Positions 6,096 through 11,561 of a stretch of DNA of 11,561 nucleotides are shown one piece after another (position 1 is the first letter of the stretch; each line of letters begins with the position of its first letter). Source of the DNA: Bacilli bacterium (lineage in GTDB: Bacteria > Bacillota_I > Bacilli_A > RFN20 > CAG-288); NCBI GenBank assembly GCA_900763245.1, contig CAAFJQ010000119.1, positions 1-11,561 on the forward strand. The letters run 5' to 3'. The position numbers and the translations under genes are program-made. Below the pieces are notes generated by a model, which had not been told where the DNA came from, ran no database searches, and saw nothing but the letters and a program-made list of their open reading frames with translations.

Positions 6096-8519
6096 CTAGA
6101 AGGTCATTACAACATCGTACGTTTCATTATTATCTAATCGAATTAAATTGCTTTCCTGAATATGTCCGTTGACTTTGATTGTCTCTTTTCCGATGGTGTT
6201 GTCGATGTGGATGTTGAAAGTCTTTCCACGGAACTTTCTTGTGATTTCAACAGATTTGAATTCTTTGCTGAGTGAAGGTTTGATCCTGAGTCCGTCAAGC
6301 TCGGGAACGATTCCTAATATACCTTCGCTCAGTGCGACAAATGACCAAGAAGCACTGCCTGTAAGCCAAGAGTTCTTGGCTCTTCCGTAATTGGGATTGA
6401 ATCTTCCTGCGATCATCTGTGAGTAGATATAGGGTTCTGTCTGATGAATCTCTGATTTGTCTTCGATGAAGGCGGGTGCATTTCTCTTATAGAGATCAAA
6501 GGCTTCTTCCTTCATTCCTTCTTCGCATAAGGCCAGAGTCAGCCAAGGGTTATTGTGGTTGAAAACAGATCCATTTTCCTTTGTTCCCTCCGGATAGGAA
6601 GAAATCTCACCGAGTTCTACATGATAGGTGGAATAAGGGGGATAGAGGATTTCGCATCCGTAATCGTTAAGAAGATATTTCAAGGAGCTCTTTACCGCTT
6701 CTTTTCCTAATCCCTTCTCTTTTCCGATTCTGGCTAGTGTGCAGAATCCTTGCGGCTCAATATAGATTTTACCTTCTTCGCATTTTGATGATCCGACTTC
6801 GTGTGAGAAGGCATCATAGGCTCTGATGAAGTATTTGCCTTCGTAGTCAAAGCCGTCTTTGATTGTGCACTCTTCGATTTCATCGGCTGCCTTTTCAATT
6901 ATATCAGCATTGGCGTTGTCATTGATATGTCTAGCCAGTTCAACGAATTCTCTTCCGTATTTGACAAACATACCGGCGATAAAAACGCTCTCTGCTTTAT
7001 GAGTGTCATTGTTTTCGACTGTCTGGAAGGATTCGCCATCTGTTGTGGAAAAACAGTTGAGATTGAGGCAGTCGTTCCAGTCGGCTCTTCCGATGAGTGG
7101 AAGTCCATGAGGACCGCGATGGGTGATGGTGTAATTCAAGGAAATCAGCAGATGTTCATATAAGGATTTCTCTGTTCCTTCTTCGTTGTTGAAGGGAACC
7201 GGTTCATCGAGGATGGTGTAGTCCCCTGTTTCTTTGATGTAGGAGATTGTTGCTCCGACTAACCATAAGGGATCATCATTGAAACCGGAACCGATATCTG
7301 CATTTCCGCGTTTTGTAAGTGGCTGATACTGGTGATAAGTTGAACCATCTTTAAATTGAATAGAAGTGATGTCTATAATTCTTTCTCTTGCTCTCTCCGG
7401 AATCAAATGCACAAACCCAAGTAAATCCTGACAGGAATCTCTGAATCCCATTCCACGTCCTGTTCCGGTTTCGAAGTAGGAAGCGGAACGGCTCATCATA
7501 TAGGTGATCATACACTGATATTGGTTCCATATGTTGGCCATTCTATCAAATTCAGGAATGTTGGTTTTGATCTGGAATGTCTTCAGTAATGTATTCCAAT
7601 AGTCTTTCAGCTCATCAAGCGCCTCATCGACATTGTTGACATCATTGTATTTTTCCATCAGTTCCAAGGCTTTGTTTTTATTGATGATGCCTTTTTCAAT
7701 GAACTTCTCATTCACATCGTTTTCAACATAGCCTAACATGAAGACAACAGTTGTTTCTTCGCCTGGCTTTAATGTGATATCAAGACGATGAGAACCGATA
7801 GGATAACAATCGGAAACGATGGAATTGAAGGAGGTTCCTTCTTCGATTGCTTTGGGGGCGTCGAATCCGTTTTCTAAGCCTAAGAAGATGTTTCTGTCTG
7901 TATCGAATCCATCATGTTTTCTGGATACATGGAAGAAACAGTAATGATTGCGTCTTTCACGATATTCGGTTTTGTGGTAAATCGTGGTGTCGTCGACTTC
8001 TACTTCGGCTAAATTAAGATTTCTCTGATAGTTATTGGCATCATCGACTGCGTTGTATAAACAGAATTCGACTACACCATATAAAGAAAATTTCTTTTCT
8101 TTGTCGGATTTGTTCTTGAATGTAATCTTATTTATTTCACAATTGTCATTGACAGGAACAAATGCAGTGAGGGCTGCAGAAAGGGAATCCTTTTCCGCTT
8201 CGAAGATAGAATAATTCAATCCGTGTCTGCAACGATAGAAGTCTAAATCGGTCTTTGTAGGCAGGTATCCAATGTTCCAGACTGTTTTTCCTTCTTTAAT
8301 ATAGAAGAATCTTCCGGAAATGTCTCTGGGCACATTATTATAACGATATCTTGTGAGTCTTCTCAGCTTGGCATCTTTGTAAAAAGAATAACCACCCAAT
8401 GTATTGGATATCAAAGAATGGAAGTCTTTAACACCGAGATAATTGATCCAAGGAAGTGGTGTGTGAGGGGTTTCGATAACGTATTCCCTTGCCTGATCAT
8501 CAAAATGGCCGAATTTCAT
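6096..8519 (-). CDS. cbp: GH94 cellobiose phosphorylase
   Basis: An 807-residue cytoplasmic enzyme, full length for the family, first gene of the operon. It converts cellobiose and phosphate to alpha-D-glucose-1-phosphate and glucose, saving one ATP per disaccharide over hydrolysis. The N-terminus MKFGHFDDQAREYVIETP and the stretches SLISNTLGGYSFYKDAKLRR, RNHYCFF, SASYFETGTGRGMGFRDS and GRADWNDCLNLNCFS closely follow clostridial cellobiose phosphorylases as I remember them. The aspartate in WND (D483) is the expected general acid, and the HNNPW and KNSWLTG blocks near residues 655 and 715 complete the catalytic barrel. The frame stays open upstream to 8630, but ATG 8519 is chosen: it has GGAGGA 9-10 nt upstream and matches the family start, and the extra residues would cross the promoter. 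Laminaribiose and cellodextrin phosphorylases are related alternatives; cellobiose fits best. Confidence 0.93.
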   Translation of the reverse strand: MKFGHFDDQAREYVIETPHTPLPWINYLGVKDFHSLISNTLGGYSFYKDAKLRRLTRYRYNNVPRDISGRFFYIKEGKTVWNIGYLPTKTDLDFYRCRHGLNYSIFEAEKDSLSAALTAFVPVNDNCEINKITFKNKSDKEKKFSLYGVVEFCLYNAVDDANNYQRNLNLAEVEVDDTTIYHKTEYRERRNHYCFFHVSRKHDGFDTDRNIFLGLENGFDAPKAIEEGTSFNSIVSDCYPIGSHRLDITLKPGEETTVVFMLGYVENDVNEKFIEKGIINKNKALELMEKYNDVNNVDEALDELKDYWNTLLKTFQIKTNIPEFDRMANIWNQYQCMITYMMSRSASYFETGTGRGMGFRDSCQDLLGFVHLIPERARERIIDITSIQFKDGSTYHQYQPLTKRGNADIGSGFNDDPLWLVGATISYIKETGDYTILDEPVPFNNEEGTEKSLYEHLLISLNYTITHRGPHGLPLIGRADWNDCLNLNCFSTTDGESFQTVENNDTHKAESVFIAGMFVKYGREFVELARHINDNANADIIEKAADEIEECTIKDGFDYEGKYFIRAYDAFSHEVGSSKCEEGKIYIEPQGFCTLARIGKEKGLGKEAVKSSLKYLLNDYGCEILYPPYSTYHVELGEISSYPEGTKENGSVFNHNNPWLTLALCEEGMKEEAFDLYKRNAPAFIEDKSEIHQTEPYIYSQMIAGRFNPNYGRAKNSWLTGSASWSFVALSEGILGIVPELDGLRIKPSLSKEFKSVEITRKFRGKTFNIHIDNTIGKETIKVNGHIQESNLIRLDNNETYDVVMTF

Positions 8520-8544
8520 TGATTTTTTCCTCCAATAGTTGAAT

Positions 8545-8558
8545 CGCAACCGCTTACT
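8545..8558. promoter_or_regulatory. LacI-type operator, site 1 (in the cbp leader)
   Basis: CGCAACCGCTTACT matches CGNAANCGNTTNCG at 9 of 10 fixed positions. Its centre lies about 44 nt downstream of the predicted cbp operon start and 31 bp (three helical turns) from site 2, so the two sites face the same side of the DNA. Confidence 0.45.
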
Positions 8559-8575
8559 TAATTTACATATGTTAA

Positions 8576-8589
8576 CGTAATCGTTTTCG
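8576..8589. promoter_or_regulatory. LacI-type operator, site 2 (cbp operon)
   Basis: CGTAATCGTTTTCG matches CGNAANCGNTTNCG at all ten fixed positions. Its centre is about 13 nt downstream of the predicted operon transcription start, a classic position for blocking promoter clearance. Confidence 0.6.
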
Positions 8590-8602
8590 TAAGCCCAAGA
8601 AA

Positions 8603-8630
8603 AGTATATCGAAAAAAATTGAAAAATCAA
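8603..8630 (-). promoter_or_regulatory. Promoter of the cbp-ABC-GH1 operon
   Basis: On the minus strand the -10 box TATACT (8603-8608) lies 16 bp from the -35 box TTGATT (8625-8630). Transcription should start near 8596 and give a 5' leader of about 77 nt before ATG 8519. An overlapping second TTGATT four bases further upstream could also serve. The position relative to operator site 2 supports the call. Confidence 0.55.
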
Positions 8631-8700
8631 TCAAAAAACGAACAAAAAAATATATTTTAATGGACAAATATGAATTTATTCATATTTGGTGCCAAATCTA

Positions 8701-8714
8701 AGTAAACGTTTACG
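8701..8714. promoter_or_regulatory. LacI-type operator, site 3 (between the divergent promoters)
   Basis: AGTAAACGTTTACG contains the perfect 12-bp palindrome GTAAACGTTTAC and fits the shared pattern at 9 of 10 positions. It sits 9 bp upstream of the binding-protein -35 box and about 112 bp upstream of the opposite start, so it may act as an auxiliary site joined to site 2 by looping. It also resembles a CcpA cre site with two mismatches, so carbon catabolite control is an alternative. Confidence 0.6.
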
Positions 8715-8723
8715 AAAAAATGG

Positions 8724-8752
8724 TTGACAATTGATTTTTCCAAAATTAGAAT
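8724..8752 (+). promoter_or_regulatory. Promoter of the solute-binding protein gene
   Basis: A perfect TTGACA (8724-8729) and TAGAAT (8747-8752) are separated by exactly 17 bp. Transcription is predicted to begin near 8759, inside operator site 4, and leaves a leader of about 100 nt. It is the strongest-looking promoter in the window, as expected for an abundant binding protein. Confidence 0.78.
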
Positions 8753-8757
8753 AATTG

Positions 8758-8771
8758 CGAAATCGATTACG
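8758..8771. promoter_or_regulatory. LacI-type operator, site 4 (over the binding-protein start)
   Basis: CGAAATCGATTACG matches CGNAANCGNTTNCG at all ten fixed positions and covers the predicted +1 of the binding-protein transcript, so a bound repressor would block it directly. It has a central AATCGATT palindrome. Confidence 0.6.
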
Positions 8772-8860
8772 AAAGCACTTTCATAAATGGTGAGTGGCAC
8801 GTGCAACATTCATGAGAGCTGGAGTGTTGATTCAAATGGCCCTTGAGGAGGGGCTTGACT

Positions 8861-10270
8861 ATGAAACGCAATTTGAAAAACTTATGTGTAGCTGCTTTAT
8901 CTGTTTTGGCTTTGGTCGGCTGCGGTGGAGAAACCACACCTGCCGATAAGACTTCTGGTTCTCCGGCTGAAAAGACTGGAAACGTTATCAACATCTGGTG
9001 CTGGAACAATGAATTCCAGACCAACTTCAACAAATTCTATCCTGAAGTCGCATCTGTTGATGGAACTACAACGACTCTTAAGAGCGGTAAACAGGTTCGC
9101 TTTATCATCCATGCCAACCAGAACAATGGCTATCAGATTCCGCTTGATGCTGCACTTGAAGCTCAGAGTAAGAAGGCCGCTGATGAAAAGATTGATATGT
9201 TCTTGCTTGAAGCCGACTATGCTTTGAAGTATGTCGATACTGATTACACTCTCGATGTCAAGAAAGACATCGGTCTCACCGATGATGATCTTAGCCAGAT
9301 GTATGGCTATACAAAGACCGTTGCTTCTGATTCCAAAGGCGCTTTGAAGGGCGTTTCCTGGCAGGCAACTCCTGGTCTTTATGCCTATCGTACCGATTTG
9401 GCAGAGAAAGTCTATGGTGAAGGCGAAGCCACACCTGAAAAGATGCAGGCCAGATTAGCTGACTGGGCAAAGTTTGACACTGCCGCTGCTGCCGCAAAGG
9501 CAAAGGGCGTCAAGATGGTCTCCGGCTATGATGATATGTATCGTGTCTTCTCTAACAATGCCACCACTTCCTGGGTTGATTCCAATGGCAAAGTCACCAT
9601 GGACAATCAGATCAAGGATTGGATCAGAAAAGAAAAGACCTATGTCGATCAGGGTATGTCCGGTAAGACCGTTCTTTGGTCTGAAGATTGGGCACATGAT
9701 CAGGGACCGGATGGAAACGTCATGGGCTTCTTCTACTCCACTTGGGGTATCAACTTCACATTGCTTGGCAATGCAAAAGCAGATAGCAATGGCAAAGATG
9801 AAGTCGGAAATGGTTTATTCGGAAAGTATAGAGTCGTCGAAGGACCTGCTTCATATTATTGGGGCGGTACCTGGATGGCTGGCTACAAGGGCTCTGATAA
9901 CATTCCTGAAATCAAGGATATCATGCTTAAGTTGACATGTGATTCCACTATTGCCGAAAAGATCACACGTGAAACACAGGATTATACCAACAACAAGGCA
10001 GCTATGAACAAACTTGCTGCTGATGAATCCTATGGCTCTGCTTTCTTAGGCGGACAGAATCACGTCAAACTCTTTGCAAAGACAGCTGATGACATCAAAT
10101 TGGCTGCTATGTCCGGTTATGATCAGGGCTGCAACGAACAGTTACAGAATGCAATGCATGATTACTTTGCTGGCACTGTCACCTATGAAAAGGCATATGA
10201 GAACTTCAAGAAGAACCTTACAGCTTTATATCCTGAAGTCACATACAATGATGCTGCCAACCAGCTCTAA
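8861..10270 (+). CDS. Extracellular sugar-binding lipoprotein of the ABC transporter
   Basis: A 469-residue family 1 solute-binding protein. Residues 1-20 are a lipoprotein signal peptide (MKRNLKNL, then a hydrophobic core), with lipobox LVGC and the lipid-anchored cysteine at C21. A flexible Thr/Ser/Pro-rich linker of about 20 residues follows. The mature lobe opens with VINIWCWNNEFQ, a common start for carbohydrate-binding members, and has many Trp/Tyr residues (for example W168, W295, W335) suited to stacking on sugar rings. The frame is open back to TTG 8843, but ATG 8861 is chosen: AGGAGG (8846-8851) lies 9 nt upstream, and the longer form would put the ribosome site inside the coding region and spoil the signal peptide. 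It is transcribed alone, divergently from the permease and ATPase genes. The ligand, probably cellobiose or a cello-oligosaccharide, is inferred from context. Confidence 0.94.
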   Translation: MKRNLKNLCVAALSVLALVGCGGETTPADKTSGSPAEKTGNVINIWCWNNEFQTNFNKFYPEVASVDGTTTTLKSGKQVRFIIHANQNNGYQIPLDAALEAQSKKAADEKIDMFLLEADYALKYVDTDYTLDVKKDIGLTDDDLSQMYGYTKTVASDSKGALKGVSWQATPGLYAYRTDLAEKVYGEGEATPEKMQARLADWAKFDTAAAAAKAKGVKMVSGYDDMYRVFSNNATTSWVDSNGKVTMDNQIKDWIRKEKTYVDQGMSGKTVLWSEDWAHDQGPDGNVMGFFYSTWGINFTLLGNAKADSNGKDEVGNGLFGKYRVVEGPASYYWGGTWMAGYKGSDNIPEIKDIMLKLTCDSTIAEKITRETQDYTNNKAAMNKLAADESYGSAFLGGQNHVKLFAKTADDIKLAAMSGYDQGCNEQLQNAMHDYFAGTVTYEKAYENFKKNLTALYPEVTYNDAANQL

Positions 10271-10297
10271 CGTTTAGTTTATTGTTTCTCCCTATAT

Positions 10298-10323
10298 TGG
10301 AGTGGCGATAGCCACTCCATTTT
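10298..10323 (+). terminator. Terminator of the binding-protein gene
   Basis: TGGAGTGGC (10298-10306) pairs perfectly with GCCACTCCA (10311-10319) around a GATA loop, followed by TTTTA. A 9-bp G/C-rich stem 28 nt after the stop codon is a standard intrinsic terminator. Confidence 0.85.
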
Positions 10324-10328
10324 ATATC

Positions 10329-10362
10329 GGAATGTTACAAAAACCGATTTATGTAACATTCC
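10329..10362. repeat. Perfect 11-bp inverted repeat before the dehydrogenase gene; operator or second terminator
   Basis: GGAATGTTACA (10329-10339) and its exact complement TGTAACATTCC (10352-10362) are separated by 12 bp, so half-site centres are 23 bp apart, about two helical turns. It ends 11 bp before the -35 box of the next gene, as an upstream operator would. It is followed by TTTCT, so a second, weaker terminator for the preceding gene is also possible. It does not match the LacI operator pattern used elsewhere in the window. Confidence 0.55.
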
Positions 10363-10373
10363 TTTCTGAATGG

Positions 10374-10401
10374 TTGAAAGTTTGGCAAAGTCGGTTATAA
10401 T
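10374..10401 (+). promoter_or_regulatory. Promoter of the 3-hydroxyacyl-CoA dehydrogenase-like gene
   Basis: TTGAAA (10374-10379) and a perfect TATAAT (10396-10401) are 16 bp apart, with transcription predicted to start near 10408. A 7-bp inverted repeat, AAAGTTT at 10377-10383 and AAACTTT at 10402-10408, brackets the promoter from the -35 box to the start site and could be an additional regulatory site. Confidence 0.72.
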
Positions 10402-10436
10402 AAACTTTGTATGAAAAGAAAAAGGAGATTGCATAC

Positions 10437-11405
10437 ATGAATATTAAGAAAGTTGTTGTCGCGGGTGGCGGTGTCTTGGGAAGCCAGATTGCTTTTCAGT
10501 CTGCTTATTGGGGATTTGATGTTACCATTTGGCTCAGAAGCGAAGGAAGTATCAAGAGAACTCAGCCCAAGATCGACCATTTAAGAGAACGTTATCTTGC
10601 TGATATCGAGAAGATGAAAGGTGCTACACCTGATTCTCCTTCTTGGTGCCGCGGTCTTGCCGATGGCGATTCTTTCGATGCTGAAAAGGCAATTGAGAGA
10701 ACTGAAGCTGCTTATAAGAACATCAAGCTTGAGCTCGATATGAAGAAGGCAGTCGAAGATGCTGATTTGGTCATTGAATCCATGGCTGAAGAAGTCGATG
10801 CCAAAATCGCTTTCTATAAAGCTTTGGCTCCTCTTCTTCCTGCAAAGACCGTCTTGGTCACCAACTCTTCCACACTTCTTCCTTCCCAGTTTGCCAAGTT
10901 CACAGGAAGACCGGACAAGTACCTCTCTCTCCATTTTGCAAACGCCATCTGGAAGAACAACACAGCAGAAGTCATGGTCCAGGCTCAGACTGACCACAAG
11001 TATTTCGATGTAGTCAGCGAATTCGCTAACGCCATCCATATGATTGCACTTCCTGTTTTAAAAGAAAAGAATGGATACCTTCTTAACTCCATGCTCGTTC
11101 CTTTCCTCTTATCCGGTCTTGATTTATATGCAAACGGAGTCTCTGATCCTAAGAGCATCGACCTTGCATGGACAAGAGGAACCGGTGCTCCTATGGGCCC
11201 GTTCCAGATTTTCGATGCTGTCGGTATCAATACTGCCTATAACATTGTCATGCAGTATCAGAAAGTCCCTGGCCTCTTCTCACCTCTTCTTAAGAAGATG
11301 ATGATGCCTTATAACTTCAAGGCTATGGCCAAGATGCTTAAGGGATATCTCGATGCCGGAAAGCTTGGTATGTCTTCTGGCGAAGGTTTCTACAAGTACA
11401 ACTAA
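10437..11405 (+). CDS. 3-hydroxyacyl-CoA dehydrogenase-like NAD-dependent oxidoreductase
   Basis: A 322-residue two-domain protein of the 3-hydroxyacyl-CoA dehydrogenase superfamily. The Rossmann domain opens VVVAGGGVLGSQIA, with the NAD loop GGGVLG at 10-15. Residues 110-119 (DLVIESMAEE) and 142-147 (TNSSTL) match the family. The classical catalytic pair, a histidine and a glutamate 12 residues apart, is kept as H166 and E178 in HFANAIWKNNTAE, although the usual HFFNP context is replaced. The C-terminal helical domain starts near 205, with NGYLLNSMLVPFL and GAPMGPFQIFD. ATG 10437 is chosen (GGAG at 10424-10427); the open frame from TTG 10407 would begin upstream of the likely transcription start. 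This HFAN-IWKNN variant occurs, as I recall, in lactobacilli and relatives without beta-oxidation, so the substrate is uncertain. The gene has its own promoter and no visible link to sugar use. Confidence 0.88.
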   Translation: MNIKKVVVAGGGVLGSQIAFQSAYWGFDVTIWLRSEGSIKRTQPKIDHLRERYLADIEKMKGATPDSPSWCRGLADGDSFDAEKAIERTEAAYKNIKLELDMKKAVEDADLVIESMAEEVDAKIAFYKALAPLLPAKTVLVTNSSTLLPSQFAKFTGRPDKYLSLHFANAIWKNNTAEVMVQAQTDHKYFDVVSEFANAIHMIALPVLKEKNGYLLNSMLVPFLLSGLDLYANGVSDPKSIDLAWTRGTGAPMGPFQIFDAVGINTAYNIVMQYQKVPGLFSPLLKKMMMPYNFKAMAKMLKGYLDAGKLGMSSGEGFYKYN

Positions 11406-11420
11406 TCAAAACAATCAACG

Positions 11421-11494
11421 AAAAGGGGCTGTTAAAGAATTCGATCATTTCTAAATAGAATAGAAATGCAATCGAGGGCTTTGCAGCCCCTTTT
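11421..11494. terminator. Long nested hairpin, probable bidirectional terminator
   Basis: AAAAGGGGCTG (11421-11431) pairs perfectly with CAGCCCCTTTT (11484-11494). Inside, AAAG (11434-11437) can pair with CTTT (11479-11482), TCGAT (11441-11445) with ATCGA (11471-11475), and CATTTCTA (11446-11453) with TAGAAATG (11461-11468), with a 7-nt loop. Nearly all 74 nt are in one imperfect stem. It starts 15 nt after the dehydrogenase stop and ends in a T run in both directions, so termination is its likely job. GGGCT (11476-11480) and AGCCC (11485-11489) could form a competing small hairpin. Confidence 0.75.
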
Positions 11495-11533
11495 ACTTTG
11501 CATTTTCGAAAACGAAAGATTTTACGCTTTTAT

Positions 11534-11547
11534 TTGACTTTTTGACA
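11534..11547 (+). promoter_or_regulatory. Possible -35 boxes of a gene beyond the window
   Basis: TTGACT (11534-11539) and a perfect TTGACA (11542-11547) lie in the A/T-rich stretch at the right edge. A matching -10 box would fall beyond the last base, so the call rests on half a promoter. Nothing else is seen between 11495 and the end. Confidence 0.3.
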
Positions 11548-11561
11548 AAAACGAGAACAAA

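Larger units (their letters stand above)
8520..8860. promoter_or_regulatory. Divergent control region between the cbp operon and the binding-protein gene
   Basis: This 341-bp gene-free stretch is A/T rich in its middle (about 8605-8700). It contains one promoter for each direction, four good CGNAANCGNTTNCG operators (centres 8551.5, 8582.5, 8707.5, 8764.5) plus one degenerate copy (8776.5), the two ribosome binding sites, and a small leader hairpin before the binding-protein gene. Operator centres are separated by 31, 125 and 57 bp; 31 and 125 are close to whole helical turns (3 and 12), which would suit looping or co-operative binding. The individual elements are listed separately. Confidence 0.75.

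Noticed and set aside
8520..8630. N-terminal extension of the cellobiose phosphorylase frame to 8630 (37 more residues).
   Set aside because: It would cross the operon promoter and operator sites and has no ribosome site, while ATG 8519 has GGAGGA and matches the family N-terminus.
8843..8860. TTG start six codons upstream of the binding-protein ATG.
   Set aside because: It lies in the Shine-Dalgarno sequence itself and would disturb the lipoprotein signal peptide.
8812..8951. Out-of-frame ATG in the binding-protein leader opening a frame of about 45 codons that overlaps the gene.
   Set aside because: No ribosome site at usable spacing, and the product is unlike any protein; the overlap with the signal peptide region explains the open frame.
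9474..9935. 153-codon frame inside the binding-protein gene.
   Set aside because: Same-strand shadow of a well-supported gene; low-complexity composition and no ribosome site.
10265..10278. Sequence around AACGTTTAG after the binding-protein stop codon as an operator.
   Set aside because: Six of ten fixed positions match and it overlaps the end of the coding region, so it is likely chance.
10581..11039. 152-codon minus-strand frame opposite the dehydrogenase gene.
   Set aside because: Antisense shadow; the sense frame carries the family motifs and regulatory signals.
11507..11520. CGAAAACGAAAGAT near the right edge as another LacI operator.
   Set aside because: Only the left half fits the pattern; the right half is not its complement.
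1..11561. CRISPR array, tandem repeat block, prophage or defence island.
   Set aside because: No regularly spaced direct repeats, integrase, phage structural genes or nuclease/toxin genes are seen; the only repeats are operators and hairpins.

Overview
The window looks like a chromosomal stretch from a low-to-moderate-GC Bacillota. The signs are strong AGGAGG-type ribosome binding sites, TTGACA/TATAAT promoters, a lipoprotein sugar-binding protein and T-tailed hairpin terminators. Protein flavour suggests Erysipelotrichia or a near relative, but no phylogenetic marker is present, so this is a weak inference.

Layout: (1) bases 1-296 hold the C-terminal end of a truncated gene, possibly a transposase, and a minus-strand tRNA-Arg(TCG). 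(2) Bases 426-1490 carry a LacI-family repressor gene on the plus strand. (3) Bases 1494-8519 are a five-gene minus-strand operon. In transcription order it encodes a GH94 cellobiose phosphorylase, a MalK/MsmK-type ATPase, a MalF-like permease, a MalG-like permease and a GH1 beta-glucosidase. (4) Bases 8520-8860 are a divergent control region. (5) Bases 8861-10270 encode the lipoprotein solute-binding protein on the plus strand. (6) Bases 10329-11494 contain a separately transcribed 3-hydroxyacyl-CoA dehydrogenase-like gene, with a perfect inverted repeat before it and a long hairpin after it. (7) The window ends in what may be the promoter of the next gene.

The central genes form a self-contained uptake and breakdown system for a beta-glucoside disaccharide or short oligosaccharide, most likely cellobiose. 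The lipoprotein captures the sugar, the two permeases and dedicated ATPase import it unphosphorylated, GH94 phosphorolyses cellobiose to alpha-glucose-1-phosphate and glucose, and GH1 hydrolyses other or remaining beta-glucosides. The repressor probably controls all of it. A 14-bp operator of form CGNAANCGNTTNCG can be read by eye at five places: one over the lacI start and four in the divergent control region, at 9 or 10 of 10 fixed positions each.

I do not see an undescribed defence, mobile or biosynthetic system. The most interesting content is regulatory: the operator array, a repressor gene whose leader is almost only operator, a terminator holding both stop codons of convergent genes, the inverted repeat before the dehydrogenase gene, and a 74-nt hairpin after it.
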